Assembly: GCA_037974665.1 (NCBI GenBank)
Contig: CM075781.1
Span: 35,565,235 to 35,629,234 of the forward strand
Source of the DNA: Ehretia macrophylla
Taxonomy: Eukaryota > Streptophyta > Magnoliopsida > Boraginales > Ehretiaceae
DNA: 64,000 nt
Reading direction: 5' to 3'
Part shown: positions 45,676 through 58,595 of the stretch, one piece after another
How positions within the stretch are numbered: position 1 is the first letter of the stretch
Layout of the letters: the number at the start of each line of letters is the position of its first letter
Translations under genes and position numbers: made by a program
The notes under the pieces: model-generated
Database searches by the model: none
The model's input: the letters and a program-made list of their open reading frames with translations, nothing else
Told to the model about the DNA's origin: nothing

Positions 45676-48600
45676 ATGGCCATGATTACTCACTTAGCAA
45701 AAAAAAAGTTCATGATAGCCGTAAGTTGTGCCCACTTAGCCTCACCCCCGCTTTTGGCAGCGGCTAGACTTGTTCGTCATGCATGTAGAGCTGCGACCAA
45801 TAATAGGTGGAGCATCACTCAAGATCTCATTGCGAATTCTTACCCCTCAAGGCACCATGATTCTAATGTGAGTTGCATGGTACAATATTACACGTCCCTT
45901 TTGTCTTAATTTCTTCAATATTCCAATTAAAATTTGTTTACCTCACTTATTTATGGCTAAAAGTAAAATTCCCATCTGCAGGATAAGCTTATCATGTCAT
46001 ATGGACAAAAAATCAAGGATGTTAGGCCCGTAATTACTTCAGTAGAAGATCCATTACAAAGTTGGATGTTGGTCGACGCCATCCAAAGGCTAGGCATTGA
46101 CTACCACTTCCAGGAGGAAATTGAAGCAATTTTACAACGGGAATATAATGCAATTAACTTAAGAAATCATGAGCACCAAACTTTATTTGATGTTTCACTT
46201 TGTTTTAGGCTATTGAGACAAGATGGTCACAATGTTCCTGCAGGTTAATATTTTTCTTCCTTCTCCATTAAGCTAGCTATAATCTCACGATCGATTATGG
46301 AAAACACAGATACAATATTAATTAATTGACATAAAATCTTACAGAAGTATTTGAAGCCTTCAAGGACAAAAGGGGAGATTTAGTGAAGAACTGAGACGAG
46401 ATACCAGGGGATTGACGGAGCTATATGAAGCCGCGCAGCTAAACTTAGAAGGAGAAGATAGTTTGAATGAAGCTGCCAATTTCAGTAGAAAGCATCTTAA
46501 CAATTCGCTAAAAGATCTTGATGATTGTCAGGCTAGAAAGGTTACCAACACATTGAAGTATCCGTACCACAAGAGCTTATCAAAATTTATGGCGAAAAGC
46601 TTTTTCAAAGATTTCAAAGGCATATATAGATGGATCAAACCCTTGCAAGAGCTAGAAAGGATGGAATTTATGATGGCGCAGCACATGCACAAACAGGAAT
46701 TATATCAAATTTTCAAGTACGTTGTCGGAAAAAAAAAAAAAAAACATTTCGTTCTTCATTAAATTAGATTTAAACTATTTTCTCTAACGTACAACTTTTC
46801 TAATGTTAGATGGTGGAACGATCTTCGAGTGTCCAAAGATTTGAAACTTGCAAGGGACCAACCGCTAAAATGGTATACATGGACCATGGTCTCCCTCACT
46901 GATACTAGTTTATCAGAGCTAAGAATTGAGCTCACAAAGTGTATCTCATTCATTTACATCATAGATGATATTTTTGATATTTATGGGAGACTCGATGAGC
47001 TGATACTCTTTACAGAAGCAGTGAATAGGTACAATCGCTAGAGGATACTGTAGGCTTCTAACGCCAATGGTGGACATATATATGATTCTATAAACTCCGG
47101 CATGCAAATGAAAAAATGTGACATTTTAATTTGGGGAAATTTCATATTTAGTCCCTATTATTTGTAAAAAATTTTAGTGTGATCCCTATTATTTAAAATG
47201 TCTCAATTTAATTCCTATTGTTACTCAAAAAGTTTCAATTTTATCCTTATTGTTTAAAGTTTTTCAATTTCGTCTTTATTGTTTGCCAAAAATTTTAGTT
47301 TCGTCCTTATTATTTTCAAAAAATTTCAAATTCATCCCTATTGTTTCTCAAAAAATTTCAATTTAGTCATTAAATAATAGGAATTAATTTGAAACTTTAA
47401 GAAAATAATAGGGATGAAATTAAAACTTTTTAAAAATAATAGAGACAAAATTGAAACCTTTTGAGAAACAATAAAGATGAAATTGGAAAATTTTAAACAA
47501 TAGGGATGTAATTGGGATTTTTTTTACAAACAATAGAGACTAAATTAAGAAAAATAAAATATTAGGGACTAAACTGAGACTATTGGGTAACAATAGGGAC
47601 TATTTGTGAAATTTTTCTTTTAATTTTTCTACTACATGCAGATGGGAATCTGCTGAAGTTGACCAGTTACCAGACTACATGAAGATGTGTTTCAAGGCTC
47701 TTTATGATATTACAAATGAGATAGGCTACAAGATCTACAGAAAATATGGGAGTAATCCTATATCCTTTCTACAAGAAACGGTACAATTATGCATGATATA
47801 CAATCATTCTTTTTGGTCAACAAAATAACAATATATTTTAGGGTAAAGTCCTTGTAGATCTCTCAACTATAAATTAACTCTCAATCTTTCGAGATGCGCC
47901 TTTTAGTTCCTGAACATATAATTGTGTGGTACCATTAGTTTCGACCCAAATTGCATAAAAAATTTAATGGTTTTGACCTAAATTTCATTCAAAATTTGGC
48001 ATGCACCTTTTACTCTCGTGTCAAAAGCGTTATATTTTGGATGGAATTTGGGGTAAGAATTAACAATGTCACATTATTATAAGTTCAAGGATCAAAAAGT
48101 TTATTTTGAAAGATTACAGACTAATTTGTCTTTCACACTATAGTTGAGGGACCATAAAAATAATTTATTGATTACATGTTGACAAATTTTTCATTTTGCA
48201 GTGGGCACGTTTATTCGATGCGTTTTTATTAGAAGCTAAATGGTTTGTATCAAGAGATATTCCGAAAGCAGATGAGTATCTCGAGAATGCCATAGTAACT
48301 TCAGGAGTTCATGTTACGCTGGTCCATGCGTTCTTCCTTTTGGGTCTTGGTGCAACAAAGGCAAGTGCAATATATTTAAATGATATAACGGCCATGAGTT
48401 CTTCTGTCGCCACAATGCTTCGTCTTTGGGATGATTTGGGAAGTGCCAAGGTAATAAAATACTAGTTACTATGCCAAGGTAATAAAATACTAGTTACTAT
48501 TCTCACTAGCAGCCACGAATCTAAAAATCCTTTTCAATGGGAGCTAAAATACAACTATACAAGTATATATATACTTATATAGTTTTTTAATTAGTACCAC

Positions 48601-48934
48601 ATTTTCTAAGTCATACAACATTTAAAAATCATTGCAGAAAAATAAAATACCGTTGCAAATGACTTTATGCAATGGTTTTTTTACTATAAAATTCGCTCCT
48701 GTTGTCTATTTTTTATTGCAATGATTTCTTTTGCAAATAAATAGTAATAGTAAAAAATCATTGCAAATGACTTTTTTAGCAAAAGTTTTTTCTAAAAGAC
48801 TACATGATAAGTGTTATACTATTTGCAACGGTTTTTAATAGTTTTTGTGATATTTTTGTTAATTATTGCAATGGCTTTTAAAAGTATATATAGACAATGG
48901 TTTTTACAGTTGCAAATTCATCATTCCTTAAAAT

Positions 48935-48976
<42 letters not shown>

Positions 48977-50338
48977 CATATACATATATGTGAGATTCTC
49001 TTTCCTCTTTTCTATTGAGTTACAGTTTGATATATTTTTCTAAATAGGTAATAATGAGACTTGAACCCAGGATCTTTTGATAATGGATCATATAATCATG
49101 TTAAACTGACTATTTATCTAAAAGTTAAGTTTTTAGAGTGTAATTTATTTTATTAATTTATTATCTTTAATAGTCAATACTTTAATTTGCCACAATTTTC
49201 AAAAATATAAATAATCATCGTGTACACTTGCAATGCTCATTTTCATAAACTTGCAATGATTTTTAAAATAGTAAAGAGTAACTTAGAACTAAAAAGCAAT
49301 AGAATCTCATTTTTTGCTAAGAAGGGGAGAAACAAAAGGAGAACCTAATCAATCAAATTTTTGGATTTCTTTTCTCTATTTTTTTTTCCAAATAATTGAT
49401 TGTGATAGTTTCTCATTTTTAATAAACTAAGCTCAAATTTCTTCGTGAATAAAATATCTCAATATGTCTCACCAAATGAAGATCTAATAAGTAATGATTT
49501 TTGTGTGTTGCATTTAAGTTACAATTTTATATACCGCAGCAAAAATTAAATACAATTAGCAACTCTTAATAAAAAAAGTGTTGAGCTCATAGATTCTGCA
49601 ACATTATGATGCAATACTAATAAAACTTTTGCAAAAGATTTTATTTTGTAAGTTGCAACTAAGGATAATTTTATAAACCATTGCAAAAGATAAATGAAAT
49701 AAACAACACTTAACAAAAAAGCGTTGCATATCATAGACATTACAATAGTTTGATGCAACTTAATAAAACCGTTGCAATAAATTATCTATGACAATAATTT
49801 TTTTACTTGTTTAATTGGAGCATTGCAAGAAATCTAAAATGTGGCAATGCATTAAGTATCTATAGATATTTATATATATATTTTAAAAAAGAATACATAG
49901 ATTTTTCAATTTTTTTTGGCCCGTAAAAACTGCAACCCCACTGCCATAGTATGCATCCGCCAGTGTCCACTAGTAGTCCATACTATAGCTAGCTAGTGTC
50001 AATTTTTCAACTAAGTATAATTTGGAATCAACTTACAGGATGAGAATCAAGATGGTCATGATGGGTCATTTATTGATTACTACGTCAGAGATCACAGCGT
50101 TACTGTTGAATCTGCTCGTCAACATGTTCTTAATATGATTTCAAATGAATGGAAGCAACTTAACAAAGAGAGTCTTCGTATGAGAAAATTTTCAGCAACA
50201 TTTACAAAGGTTGCACTGAATTTGGCGAGGATGATCCCGTTGATGTACGATTACGATGATGATCAATGTCTCCCACTGCTTGAGGGGCATATTAAGTCTA
50301 TGTTCAATGATGATATATCATTAGAGCTCATTTCATAA
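45676..50338 (+). CDS. Terpene synthase, TPS-g type (linalool/nerolidol synthase-like), seven exons, one frameshift
   Basis: Exons: 45676-45867, 45982-46243, 46345-46716, 46810-47028, 47642-47780, 48202-48450, 50039-50338, all with GT/AG borders. They sum to 1,733 nt, one short of 578 codons. A 1-nt deletion at about 46376-46382 explains the shift between KDKRGDL and [19 protein letters not shown]. Exon 3 ends into FKWW. Exon 4 has [12 protein letters not shown] and the metal-binding DDIFD. Exons 6-7 join at [19 protein letters not shown], the second metal-binding (NSE/DTE) site. The N-terminus has [10 protein letters not shown] and no RR(X)8W motif, as in TPS-g. The family converts GPP or FPP to linalool or nerolidol. 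If the deletion is real the protein stops early; an assembly error is possible. Confidence 0.85.
47135..47625. mobile_element. Foldback MITE in intron 4 (AGTCCCTATT type)
   Basis: Starts TTTCATATTTAGTCCCTATT and ends AATAGGGACTATTTGTGAAA, an inverted repeat. Both halves contain degenerate repeats of TTTAGTC(C/T)(C/T)TATTATTT and its complement. Confidence 0.75.
47837..48170. mobile_element. MITE-like inverted repeat in intron 5
   Basis: AGATCTCTCAACTATA near the left end pairs imperfectly with TATAGTTGAGGGACCA near the right end. No coding capacity. Confidence 0.55.
48600..49850. repeat. CACTA-like subterminal repeats in intron 6
   Basis: GTTGCAA, CATTGCAAATGACTTT and TTGCAATGGTTTTT motifs recur in both orientations through the intron, interrupted by an (AT)n run at 48939-48972. 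The pattern resembles subterminal regions of non-autonomous CACTA elements, but clean CACTA termini were not found. Confidence 0.45.
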
Positions 50339-50868
50339 ATAAAAGACTATCGCAAAATGTGAATTCCATGATAGGGCGTACTGTAAATAGACAGGGGCTT
50401 ACGTCAGTAGTTATATATCAATAAAAAAAAAAAAATTGTACTATTTAATCTGTAATAGATTCATGAAGGTTACATTCCTAGTGCAAGTGAATTCTTATTC
50501 TTTTTATGATTAATTACATGATTTATGGACAAATAATATGCCTTTTATACATTTGGCCGTGTGGGGTTTCCAAGTTATATTCTTAATCACTATGTAAACA
50601 AAAAAAAAAAAAAGAGGAAAAGGGTAATTCTAGGGCTTAAAATTTGGTCCAATATGAAATTTAGGACCTGAATTTATATTAGGGTAATTATAGTATGGAA
50701 TGATTTCAAACTTTGGAAAAAAAGGATTATTTTATACATCCATTGATACTAACATATTGAGCTATTATCACTGTACCCCAAAATGTATATATAACATAAC
50801 ACTTTGTCTCCTAATGATTATTTCGTATTACTTAGTCTCCTTCAATGATTTGGTTAAGAAAAAAAAAA

Positions 50869-51086
50869 CATTGCAGTCGTTAAAAAATATATGAAAATTT
50901 TACCTAGTAATCCCAAGGAGTTAAATAATACAAAATAAATGTTGGGGGACAAGATGTTATATTGTTAGAAAAAAAAACATTGCAGTCGTTAAAAAATATA
51001 TGAAAATTTTACCTAGTAATCCCAAGGAGTTAAATAATACAAAATAAATGTTGGGGGACAAGATGTTATATTGTCTATATTAAAAA
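50869..51086 (+). repeat. Near-perfect tandem duplication, unit 109 bp
   Basis: CATTGCAGTCGTTAAAAAAT through GATGTTATATTGT is repeated essentially identically from 50978, so the duplication is recent. Confidence 0.95.
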
Positions 51087-51203
51087 GGTCTAGTGTTGTT
51101 AATATGTTATTTATATCACTTTACCCACTAATGGTATGTCGTTTCACTGAACCCTTCAGTGTTTTAGTTAATAAAAGTATATGGTATAGCCATTATAAAA
51201 TAT

Positions 51204-52915
51204 AGAGTAAAATACATCATATCCTCTTGTGTTTTTAAAAAGTTGCGTTATAAACCTTATGTTTTAAAAAATCCTGTGTTTTAAAAAGTAACACTATAAA
51301 CCCTGTGTTATTGAAAATGTTTCAAATAACCCCCTACCGTCAATTTTTCTGTCAATTTTTCCGTCAATTTTAACGTGAGTGTGATATACGCGCCTATAAT
51401 ACAAATATGAAACGTATCAAGCTGTAAAATACATGGAGAAGGATGAAAATACCCATTTTCTCAAAAGTGCATGATACCCCCTTGTGTTATACAAAAATTG
51501 CATAATAAATCCTATATTTTAAAAACTAGCAAATACCGCCCTGTGTTAAATAAAATGTTGCATTATACCCCTTTCAATTTTCAGCTATAATTAACTGAGA
51601 GTGCCTTCAAACAAATTTTATATGACCAAAATATTTGTAAAACATCCCTATAACTTTTATAAATTGCATTTCTTCTCATTCACCATCCCAACCAAACCAA
51701 TTCTTCCACCATTTTTATCACCAAAATCTTCAATTTTCACCTCGACAAACCATACATCTTTCCCCTACCACTTTCAGTTTCACTATTTCTTTCCTTATTA
51801 CCCTCAACAAATCCACCACTGTTTCTCCTACTGTCTTCACCGCCAAGAGTGTGAGAGTTTGATTAAAAAATTAAAAAAGAAAAAAGAAAAAAGAAATTTG
51901 AGATAGGAGTTGTAAACAAATTACCATTAGATCACAAAAAGTTCCATACTCCTATCTGACCTTCTGCAGAAAAGATTCCCAGTTACTTTCTTTCTCTCTC
52001 TTACATACACACACACACATACATATCTATGAATTGATGTTATCAATGTTTCAGATTCAGTCTTCCCAATACCCTTTGGGGATCAAGTAAAAATCAGTCT
52101 CCAACTAATATTTTTAATCGGATGATAGCATTAGCTTGTTGTGTTTTTGTGTCTTTTTTTTTAATACATCTTTGTGTCAGAATTACTTGGATGTATTTCT
52201 GTGTGTTAAATTTTTTTTTTTTCTGTATGATAGCATTAGATTGATGCAGGTTTTTCAAGTGAATTTTGGGGTGGTCTGAAAAAAATAGAAGGGAAAGATC
52301 AGATGGTGGGTGGGATGGTGTTGGAGTAAATAAGGAAGAAATGGTTGTGGTAGGTTTGTTGTAGGAAAGAGGGAGACGGGTGGTGGATTTGTTGAGGGAG
52401 ATGAAGAAAGAAATGGTGAAGGTGGATGGTGGGGGGAAGATGGTTGGTAGTGTGGAATGAGGTTACTCAAGTAAAGAAAATACATAGATAAGTGGATGCT
52501 TTGAATTTATCAAATGACAGGCTTTGTCTAGTGGTTACTCTATAAGCTTAAAACCCTAGTTTTTCCTACATTATTTTGTCTCAAGGACATGTCATTGCCA
52601 CGTTTCATCATTCCATTGGATGGATAGAGCCACGTGTCATCATACAATTGGAGCAAATTATTGCTACACCATTGAGTGAAATAAAAACGTAAAAAATGAA
52701 AAAGAAAAAGGAAAACAAGAAAAGAGAAAATAAAAATTAAATAAAGGACAATGGCGTCATTTTACCCTTGTTGTTAATGAATATTAATGGAGTTTTAGAT
52801 TGGGAAGAGTGTGTAACATTTAGCATAACACATGGGGGTATTTGCCACTTTTTAAAATACAGGGTTTATTGTGCAACTTTCATATAACGCAGGGGGGTGT
52901 CATGCATTTTACTCT
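51204..52915. mobile_element. Nested terminal-inverted-repeat element (1,712 bp) with 7-bp target duplication
   Basis: Starts AGAGTAAAATACATCAT and ends, in reverse complement, AGAGTAAAATGCATGAC; similarity continues inward for about 60 bp. Flanked by AAAATAT at 51197-51203 and 52916-52922. The related copy near 6908 shows one AAAACAT at this point. No transposase seen. Confidence 0.85.
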
Positions 52916-53163
52916 AAAATATATAAATGTACAAAAATAGTCTTCTTTTACATGAGAGGAAAAAAATGTTACAATTGTATATACATTAAGGGGATAAAAT
53001 AATATTAAGCTAAAAAACAGAAAATATATGAGACAAAATCTTACACTGTGTAACATTTTGGTTGAAGTTTCTATTACTTATATAAATTTTAATACTTATA
53101 AAAAAAAATAAAGATAAGCATTAGATATAAAGAATGACATTTTTACATCCTTATAAACCATTA

Positions 53164-54060
53164 GGCAATGATTGGTATGTGGGAATGAGTTGGGAATGGA
53201 ATGACATTCCCAATTCTATTTTAATTCCCATGTTTGGTACGAGAGAATGAACTTGGGAATGTCATTCCCAAGGAAATCCCATTCCCACATATATGAGAAT
53301 AGCCATTCCAGACCAAATACATGGGAATGGCTCATTCCCATGTATTTGGGAATCAACTTGACTACCATACCCTTTGTAAATAATTTGTTTAATTATTATT
53401 ATTATAAAAATAATAATAATAAAAAAATAAAAATAAAAATAAAAAATAATAATAGCGATTAAATAATAATAATAATAATAATTATTATAATAATAAAAAT
53501 AATAATAATAATAAAAATGATAATAATAATAATAAATAAAAAAAATAAAAAATAATAATAAAAAAATAATAATAATAATTAAAAATATAATAATATTATT
53601 ATGAAAATAATAATAATTATAATAAAAAATGATAATAATAATAATAAATAAGTAAAATAATAAAAATAAAAAAAAAATAATAATAGAGAAAAAAAAATAA
53701 TAATTATAAATATTATTATTATAATTAATATTATTATTATTATAAAAAATAATAATAATAATTATTATTATTATTATTTTTAAAAATATAATAATTTTTT
53801 GTTCTTAATTATTATTATTATTTTTATTTATATTTATATTATTGTTATTATTATTATTATTATTATTTATTGTTTTTGTTGTTGTTATTATTATTATTAT
53901 TATTTATTATTTATTATTGTTATTTTGTTATTATTATTATTATTATTTATGTTTATATTGTTTACGATTATGTTTATATTTATTCTTATTTTTAATACTA
54001 TTATTATTATAAAAAATAATTATTATTATTAATAATTATTATTATTTTTATTTTTATTTA

Positions 54061-54103
<43 letters not shown>

Positions 54104-54334
54104 TATGTTTATATTGTTTACGATTATGTTTATATTTATTCTTATTTTTAATACTATAATAATAAAAGGATAATTATGTCATATTATATAAGTCATTCGC
54201 ATTACTACTCTTAATTCCTAGAGCATACCAAACATGTCATTCTCATTCCCAAGTTCATTCAATTCCCACTTTCATTCCATTCCTTGGTTCATTCAATTCC
54301 TGCTCAAATTCATTTCAATGTACCAATCGCTACC
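53164..54334. mobile_element. Tourist-like (PIF/Harbinger) element with TTA duplication
   Basis: Starts GGCAATGATTGGTA and ends TACCAATCGCTACC, flanked by TTA at 53161-53163 and 54335-54337. GGGAATG-type repeats lie at both ends. The centre (about 53390-54170) is a very long degenerate TAA repeat that switches to TTA in its second half, so it can fold on itself. Confidence 0.8.
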
Positions 54335-54684
54335 TTAGATTACAAAGGACACTTTACTTAACTAACTACGTAAGTATATGTCAAGTGATATAACATAACC
54401 ATTAGAGGGAAAAATGTACGTTTCATATTCATTATGCGGATAAAGTGATATAACTCAATATTTTGTGGTTTTTGGGTGTAAATTATCCATTTTTTAAAAG
54501 TTTGAGCTTTTCCATTAAAAATTTTGTAGTTCAAAAATTAATTCCATATTAAATGAAGTTTAAGCCTTACAAGACATTTAATACGATATAAGACCAAGAT
54601 GCAGTATTCAAAGACTATTAAGAAATTCTCCGAGAATGAATGTGTCCACCCAATATTAGCTCCACAGAGATGAACATAAATAGA

Positions 54685-55154
54685 AATGGTTAATTGCGCA
54701 ATTAGTCCTCGATATTGTTACACTTCTTCTAATTATTCTCTATTATTTTAGAAAATACAAGTTAGTCCCTAATGTTTGTCAAATATAATCAAGTTAGTCA
54801 CTATTGTTAAAATTCAGGTCAATATTAATGGAAAACCAACTCAATTAGTTTGTGACCATTACATAATTTAAAAAATTCCTATTATACCCTTCTCTACTCA
54901 TCAATTTCACACACAACATGCAATACACATACCAAAAAGCAGAGAGAAACTTGAAAGCCCCCTACCTAACCTTGTTGTCATCCCGCCAACCCCCAACCCC
55001 TAACCCATTGATCCTTTCCTCTCCCTCCCTCCCACCCACCCAGCAATGTATATACATGTGTGTATGTATAAAATTGTCTATATATAGGTATATCCATGTA
55101 TATATGCATTTATGAGGGGTGTATATAAGGGGAGCGGGGGGGGGGGGGTGTGTA

Positions 55155-55189
<35 letters not shown>

Positions 55190-55505
55190 TTGTGTGTGTA
55201 TGGGTGTGATGAGTGTTTATTGTCAATTGAGTGGGCATGTGTGTGTGTGAGAATTGTGTAATTGTGGATGAGATTTAATTTTTTCTTTTTTGGTAATGTG
55301 TATGATGGACATGAAGAAAAGAAAAAGAAAAAAGAAAAAAGACCAGTTTGCCCACATGATTGAAATTCTGTTAAAATTAAAACTTTTTTTTATTTATTGA
55401 AAGAGATTAATTTAAATAAGTTTGTGGAACAGTAGGGATTAATATGAATATTTTACAATAATAGGGACTGAATTGAAATTAAGTGACAACACTGACTAAT
55501 GACAA
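54685..55505. mobile_element. Foldback MITE, AGTCCCTATT family
   Basis: GCAATTAGTCCTCGATATTG and TAGTCCCTAATGTTTG at the left are mirrored by CAGTAGGGATTAAT and AATAGGGACTGAATTG at the right, as in intron 4 of the terpene synthase. The centre has CCCT-rich sequence and a G9-(GT)n-(AT)n run at about 55138-55189. Confidence 0.6.
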
Positions 55506-55705
55506 ATGGACGCAAAAGATTTAGGTGTTTTTTTTTGGTTCAACATATTGGATTCTGATAATTGGTATTGTGCAGTCAATAGAGACTTTCGACCAAAAAA
55601 AAAAACGAAAAAGAAGTCAATAGAGACTAGTTATTGCAAGAAATCATCCTATTTATATGAAAGAGAAATATGCACGTCTAACCGCACCTAATCGCAGTCT
55701 TCGTT

Positions 55706-55870
55706 CTACCATTCAATGAGGCTAAACTCTATCACCTCTATATCTAGTTATAGATGCTCTTCTTTCCCAATGCTTTCTTTTTCGTCCTACCATTTAATGA
55801 GGCTAAAATCTATCACCTCTATATATATATCTAGTTATAGATACTTTTCTTTCCCAATTCTTTCTTTTTC
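55706..55870 (+). repeat. Tandem duplication, unit about 80 bp
   Basis: CCATT(C/T)AATGAGGCTAAA(C/A)TCTATCACC ... CTTTCTTTTTC occurs twice in a row. Confidence 0.85.
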
Positions 55871-55878
55871 ATAGTGCA

Positions 55879-56441
55879 CAGGGGTGGATTTAGGAGGGAG
55901 GGGACCACCAAAAATAAAAGAAAATCAGATTTGGCCCCCCAATAAATATTTAAAAAGTGGTAAAAGCTTTCGAAAAATATGGAGTTGGCTTGGTGATTAG
56001 TCATAAATAGCATTAATTATATTGATGGTTGAGGGTTCAAGTCACCATAATTGCATTTATTTTTATAGTTTTAGTTATAGATGAAAAAAAATTAATATCT
56101 AAAGAACATGACCTCTAATTAGGCTTATTGAATATATATAGATTGTTTAATTTGTACCATGAACAAGAACTAACAGTCAAATATGCAATTTAGAATTATT
56201 ATAATATTTTGGTGCATCTAAAGTGTAAACTAGTTGATATTCAAAAATATGCTAGGAATGATTATTTTGCTTACTAAATCTTTTAAAATACCGTAACATG
56301 AAACCATAACTAAATTTTCTTTAATAAAACTATAAAAAAAATTAAAAATGTAAATTGAGTCTTTTTTCTACTAGACCAAAAACTACTGTACAAAAAAAAA
56401 AAATCGCCCCCCCCAACGTTAGATTTCTGGCTCCGTTCCTG
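55879..56441. mobile_element. hAT MITE with perfect 8-bp target duplication
   Basis: Starts CAGGGGTGGATTTAGG and ends TTTCTGGCTCCGTTCCTG; termini of the CAGGGGCGG type in inverted orientation. Flanked by ATAGTGCA at 55871-55878 and 56442-56449. Non-coding. Confidence 0.85.
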
Positions 56442-56449
56442 ATAGTGCA

Positions 56450-58402
56450 TGAGATAAATTATATGTCATTACATTTAATTTTTTTAAATCTCAACATTAA
56501 ATTAGACTAATAAACTAATAAACTTACTTTATTTGTTTAGAATAAATTTTAAAATGAATGACCGAGATTTTTTAAAATGAATGACCGAGATTTAAGAAGA
56601 TTAAATTTGACGACTCATCATGTATCGCTTCATCTTAAAAAGAAGAGAATCAAGAAAGGAAAGAGTCCAAACCCACATCTACACGGATGGCTGCGAGTCC
56701 ATTTTATTTGAGAAATATTAGCTTTCATTGGGTATTCTAAGTAACGTCGATATCCCAAGCTGTTTTCGATGTTTTACGAAACCGAGCATCATCAATACGA
56801 TTTTAGTGATTATTTCATTAGTGACTCCAAACTTGATTAAAGATGTTTGAGTGATCCTATTTATTGCTAGTGTTGATGTTCTATTTTTCCTTTAGTAGCG
56901 AGTATTGGACAATAGATCTCCAACAGGGCTTCAGTCTAATGGTATATACCTTGTTATGAGTATAAAAAATTTCAAGATCAATTTTCGTGAGTAACATTTT
57001 TTTAAATCTGTTAATACAGTTTAGTCCTCCCTTAAATAAAAAAGAAACAAAGACGATAAAAGAAAATATTTTTCATTAGACAGCATAATACATGTACATC
57101 TAGAAAGTTCTTTTAATTTTGAAGAAGATCTCTTAGTACATTTATGTATATATACTCCAGCAGGTTGGTTAGTCTATCAATGTAGGCTACATCTCTTTTG
57201 AGTTGTATGATCAACTCATGCTTTGAATCAAATGATCAACTCGACCATTTCGAGGCACCACCATGATGAGTTTAATTTGAAATTGTTTTGTATATTTTCT
57301 CAATTCATTTATTTCTTCTCTAGTGAGCCAGTCTTCACTTTAAAAGAAACATATATATTCTTTTATAGGCGTTTTGTACTTTGATTAAGATCCTAACTTA
57401 TATGTAACATGCTTTTTGATTCTTGCAAATTCGTATCTTACTACCATTGATAACTCTATTACAGTTTCACATATATTAGTTTCATAATGCAAATCTCATG
57501 AACGACAAGTTTATCGTTTTTGATATATCACTATAATAATTATTTGTTGTAAATCCTTCATATTGAAATTTATACTACCACGAACTAAAAGTTCGTTACT
57601 TTTGATATGTTAGGCAATAACTCTTTTTTCATAGACACTTGATGCTGAAATCCATATATATTCTTATGAATCTTAGAGAAATAATTTAGGAAAGGAATTC
57701 ACCCATCCCTACAGAATTAAGTTAAAGAAATAATATTCATTCCTCATAATCTCCATGACATGTTAAAGCTAAATATCTTATGGTAAAGGATCTGTGTATC
57801 CTCTCGCACAATCTAATTAGAAAAATATATGATCATCACAAAGTAATGATCTTTCAAAACTCGCTATGAATGAATTTATCTAAGATAGCAGATTTTTAAC
57901 ATTACAAGCAAGCATAATTCCAAAGTGTTTAGAAAATGTCAACTAAAATAATTATGTGGTATATTTTTTGGAAGATACTTTAGAAAAACAAAAATTTATT
58001 TCACTTTCCGTGACTTGAATAAGCTCTTATAGCAACAATATTGAGAGCCTAAGATTGATAAATATTTTGAATTGATATAATCTTATTATTGTTGAGAAAA
58101 ATAAGAACTTCTAAAGAATTCATTAATTATGACCAGTTGGCGCAGAACCATTCCTTGAAGTGAATAGTACATCATCTTATTATCATGGACATGATATTGG
58201 CCATGGTTGTGGCTATAATAACAATTGATATTATGGTGGTGATAAACAACTCTAATCTTGAGAAGTCTAAAATAATAAGGAGTAACATGAAAAGGGAAAT
58301 GATTAAAAAACAATGTTGATTGATGACTATACATGTGTATAGAAGGACATTGAGCACGTACATACTATATGTATAAATATCGTAATAATTTATCTTTGTA
58401 CA
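56450..58402. other. No recognisable feature
   Basis: AT-rich sequence without long open frames or repeats that I can identify. Confidence 0.6.
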
Positions 58403-58595
58403 TGTTGAATAGACTAAATAATAAAATAAACATCTCTCTAACAACTTAAGCTTTTAGATGAGGTGGTTACTTAACATGATATGAGAGTCTAGGTGCCAAA
58501 AGGTCCTAGATTCAAAATTTATTGTCATCCATTTAAAAACATTAAAACAGTCCAAGTGTAAGGTTAAAAAACTAACTCCATATGTGCTTGCGGGG
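58403..58595 (+). repeat. Left part of a TRIM/SMART-like mini LTR element
   Basis: A 74-bp LTR-like segment (58403-58476, TGTTGAATAG...GGTTACTTAACA) is followed by TGATATGAGAGTC, a decayed Met-tRNA primer site, then about 110 bp of inner sequence. It stops at the Tat LTR after CTTGCGGGG. Its LTR is homologous to 4284-4350. Confidence 0.6.

Larger units (their letters stand above)
50620..54545 (+). mobile_element. AT-rich terminal-inverted-repeat element with two nested insertions
   Basis: Left end AGGGCTTAAAATTTGGTCC...ATATGAAATT and right end (reverse complement) AAGGCTTAAACTTCATTTAATATGGAATT are imperfect inverted repeats. The inner sequence is collinear with 6384-7290. Removing the insertions at 51204-52915 and 53164-54334 restores that order. 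No coding capacity. Confidence 0.6.

Noticed and set aside
53799..54032. Plus-strand frame rich in Ile, Tyr and Leu.
   Set aside because: Translation of the TTA repeat in the Tourist-like element.
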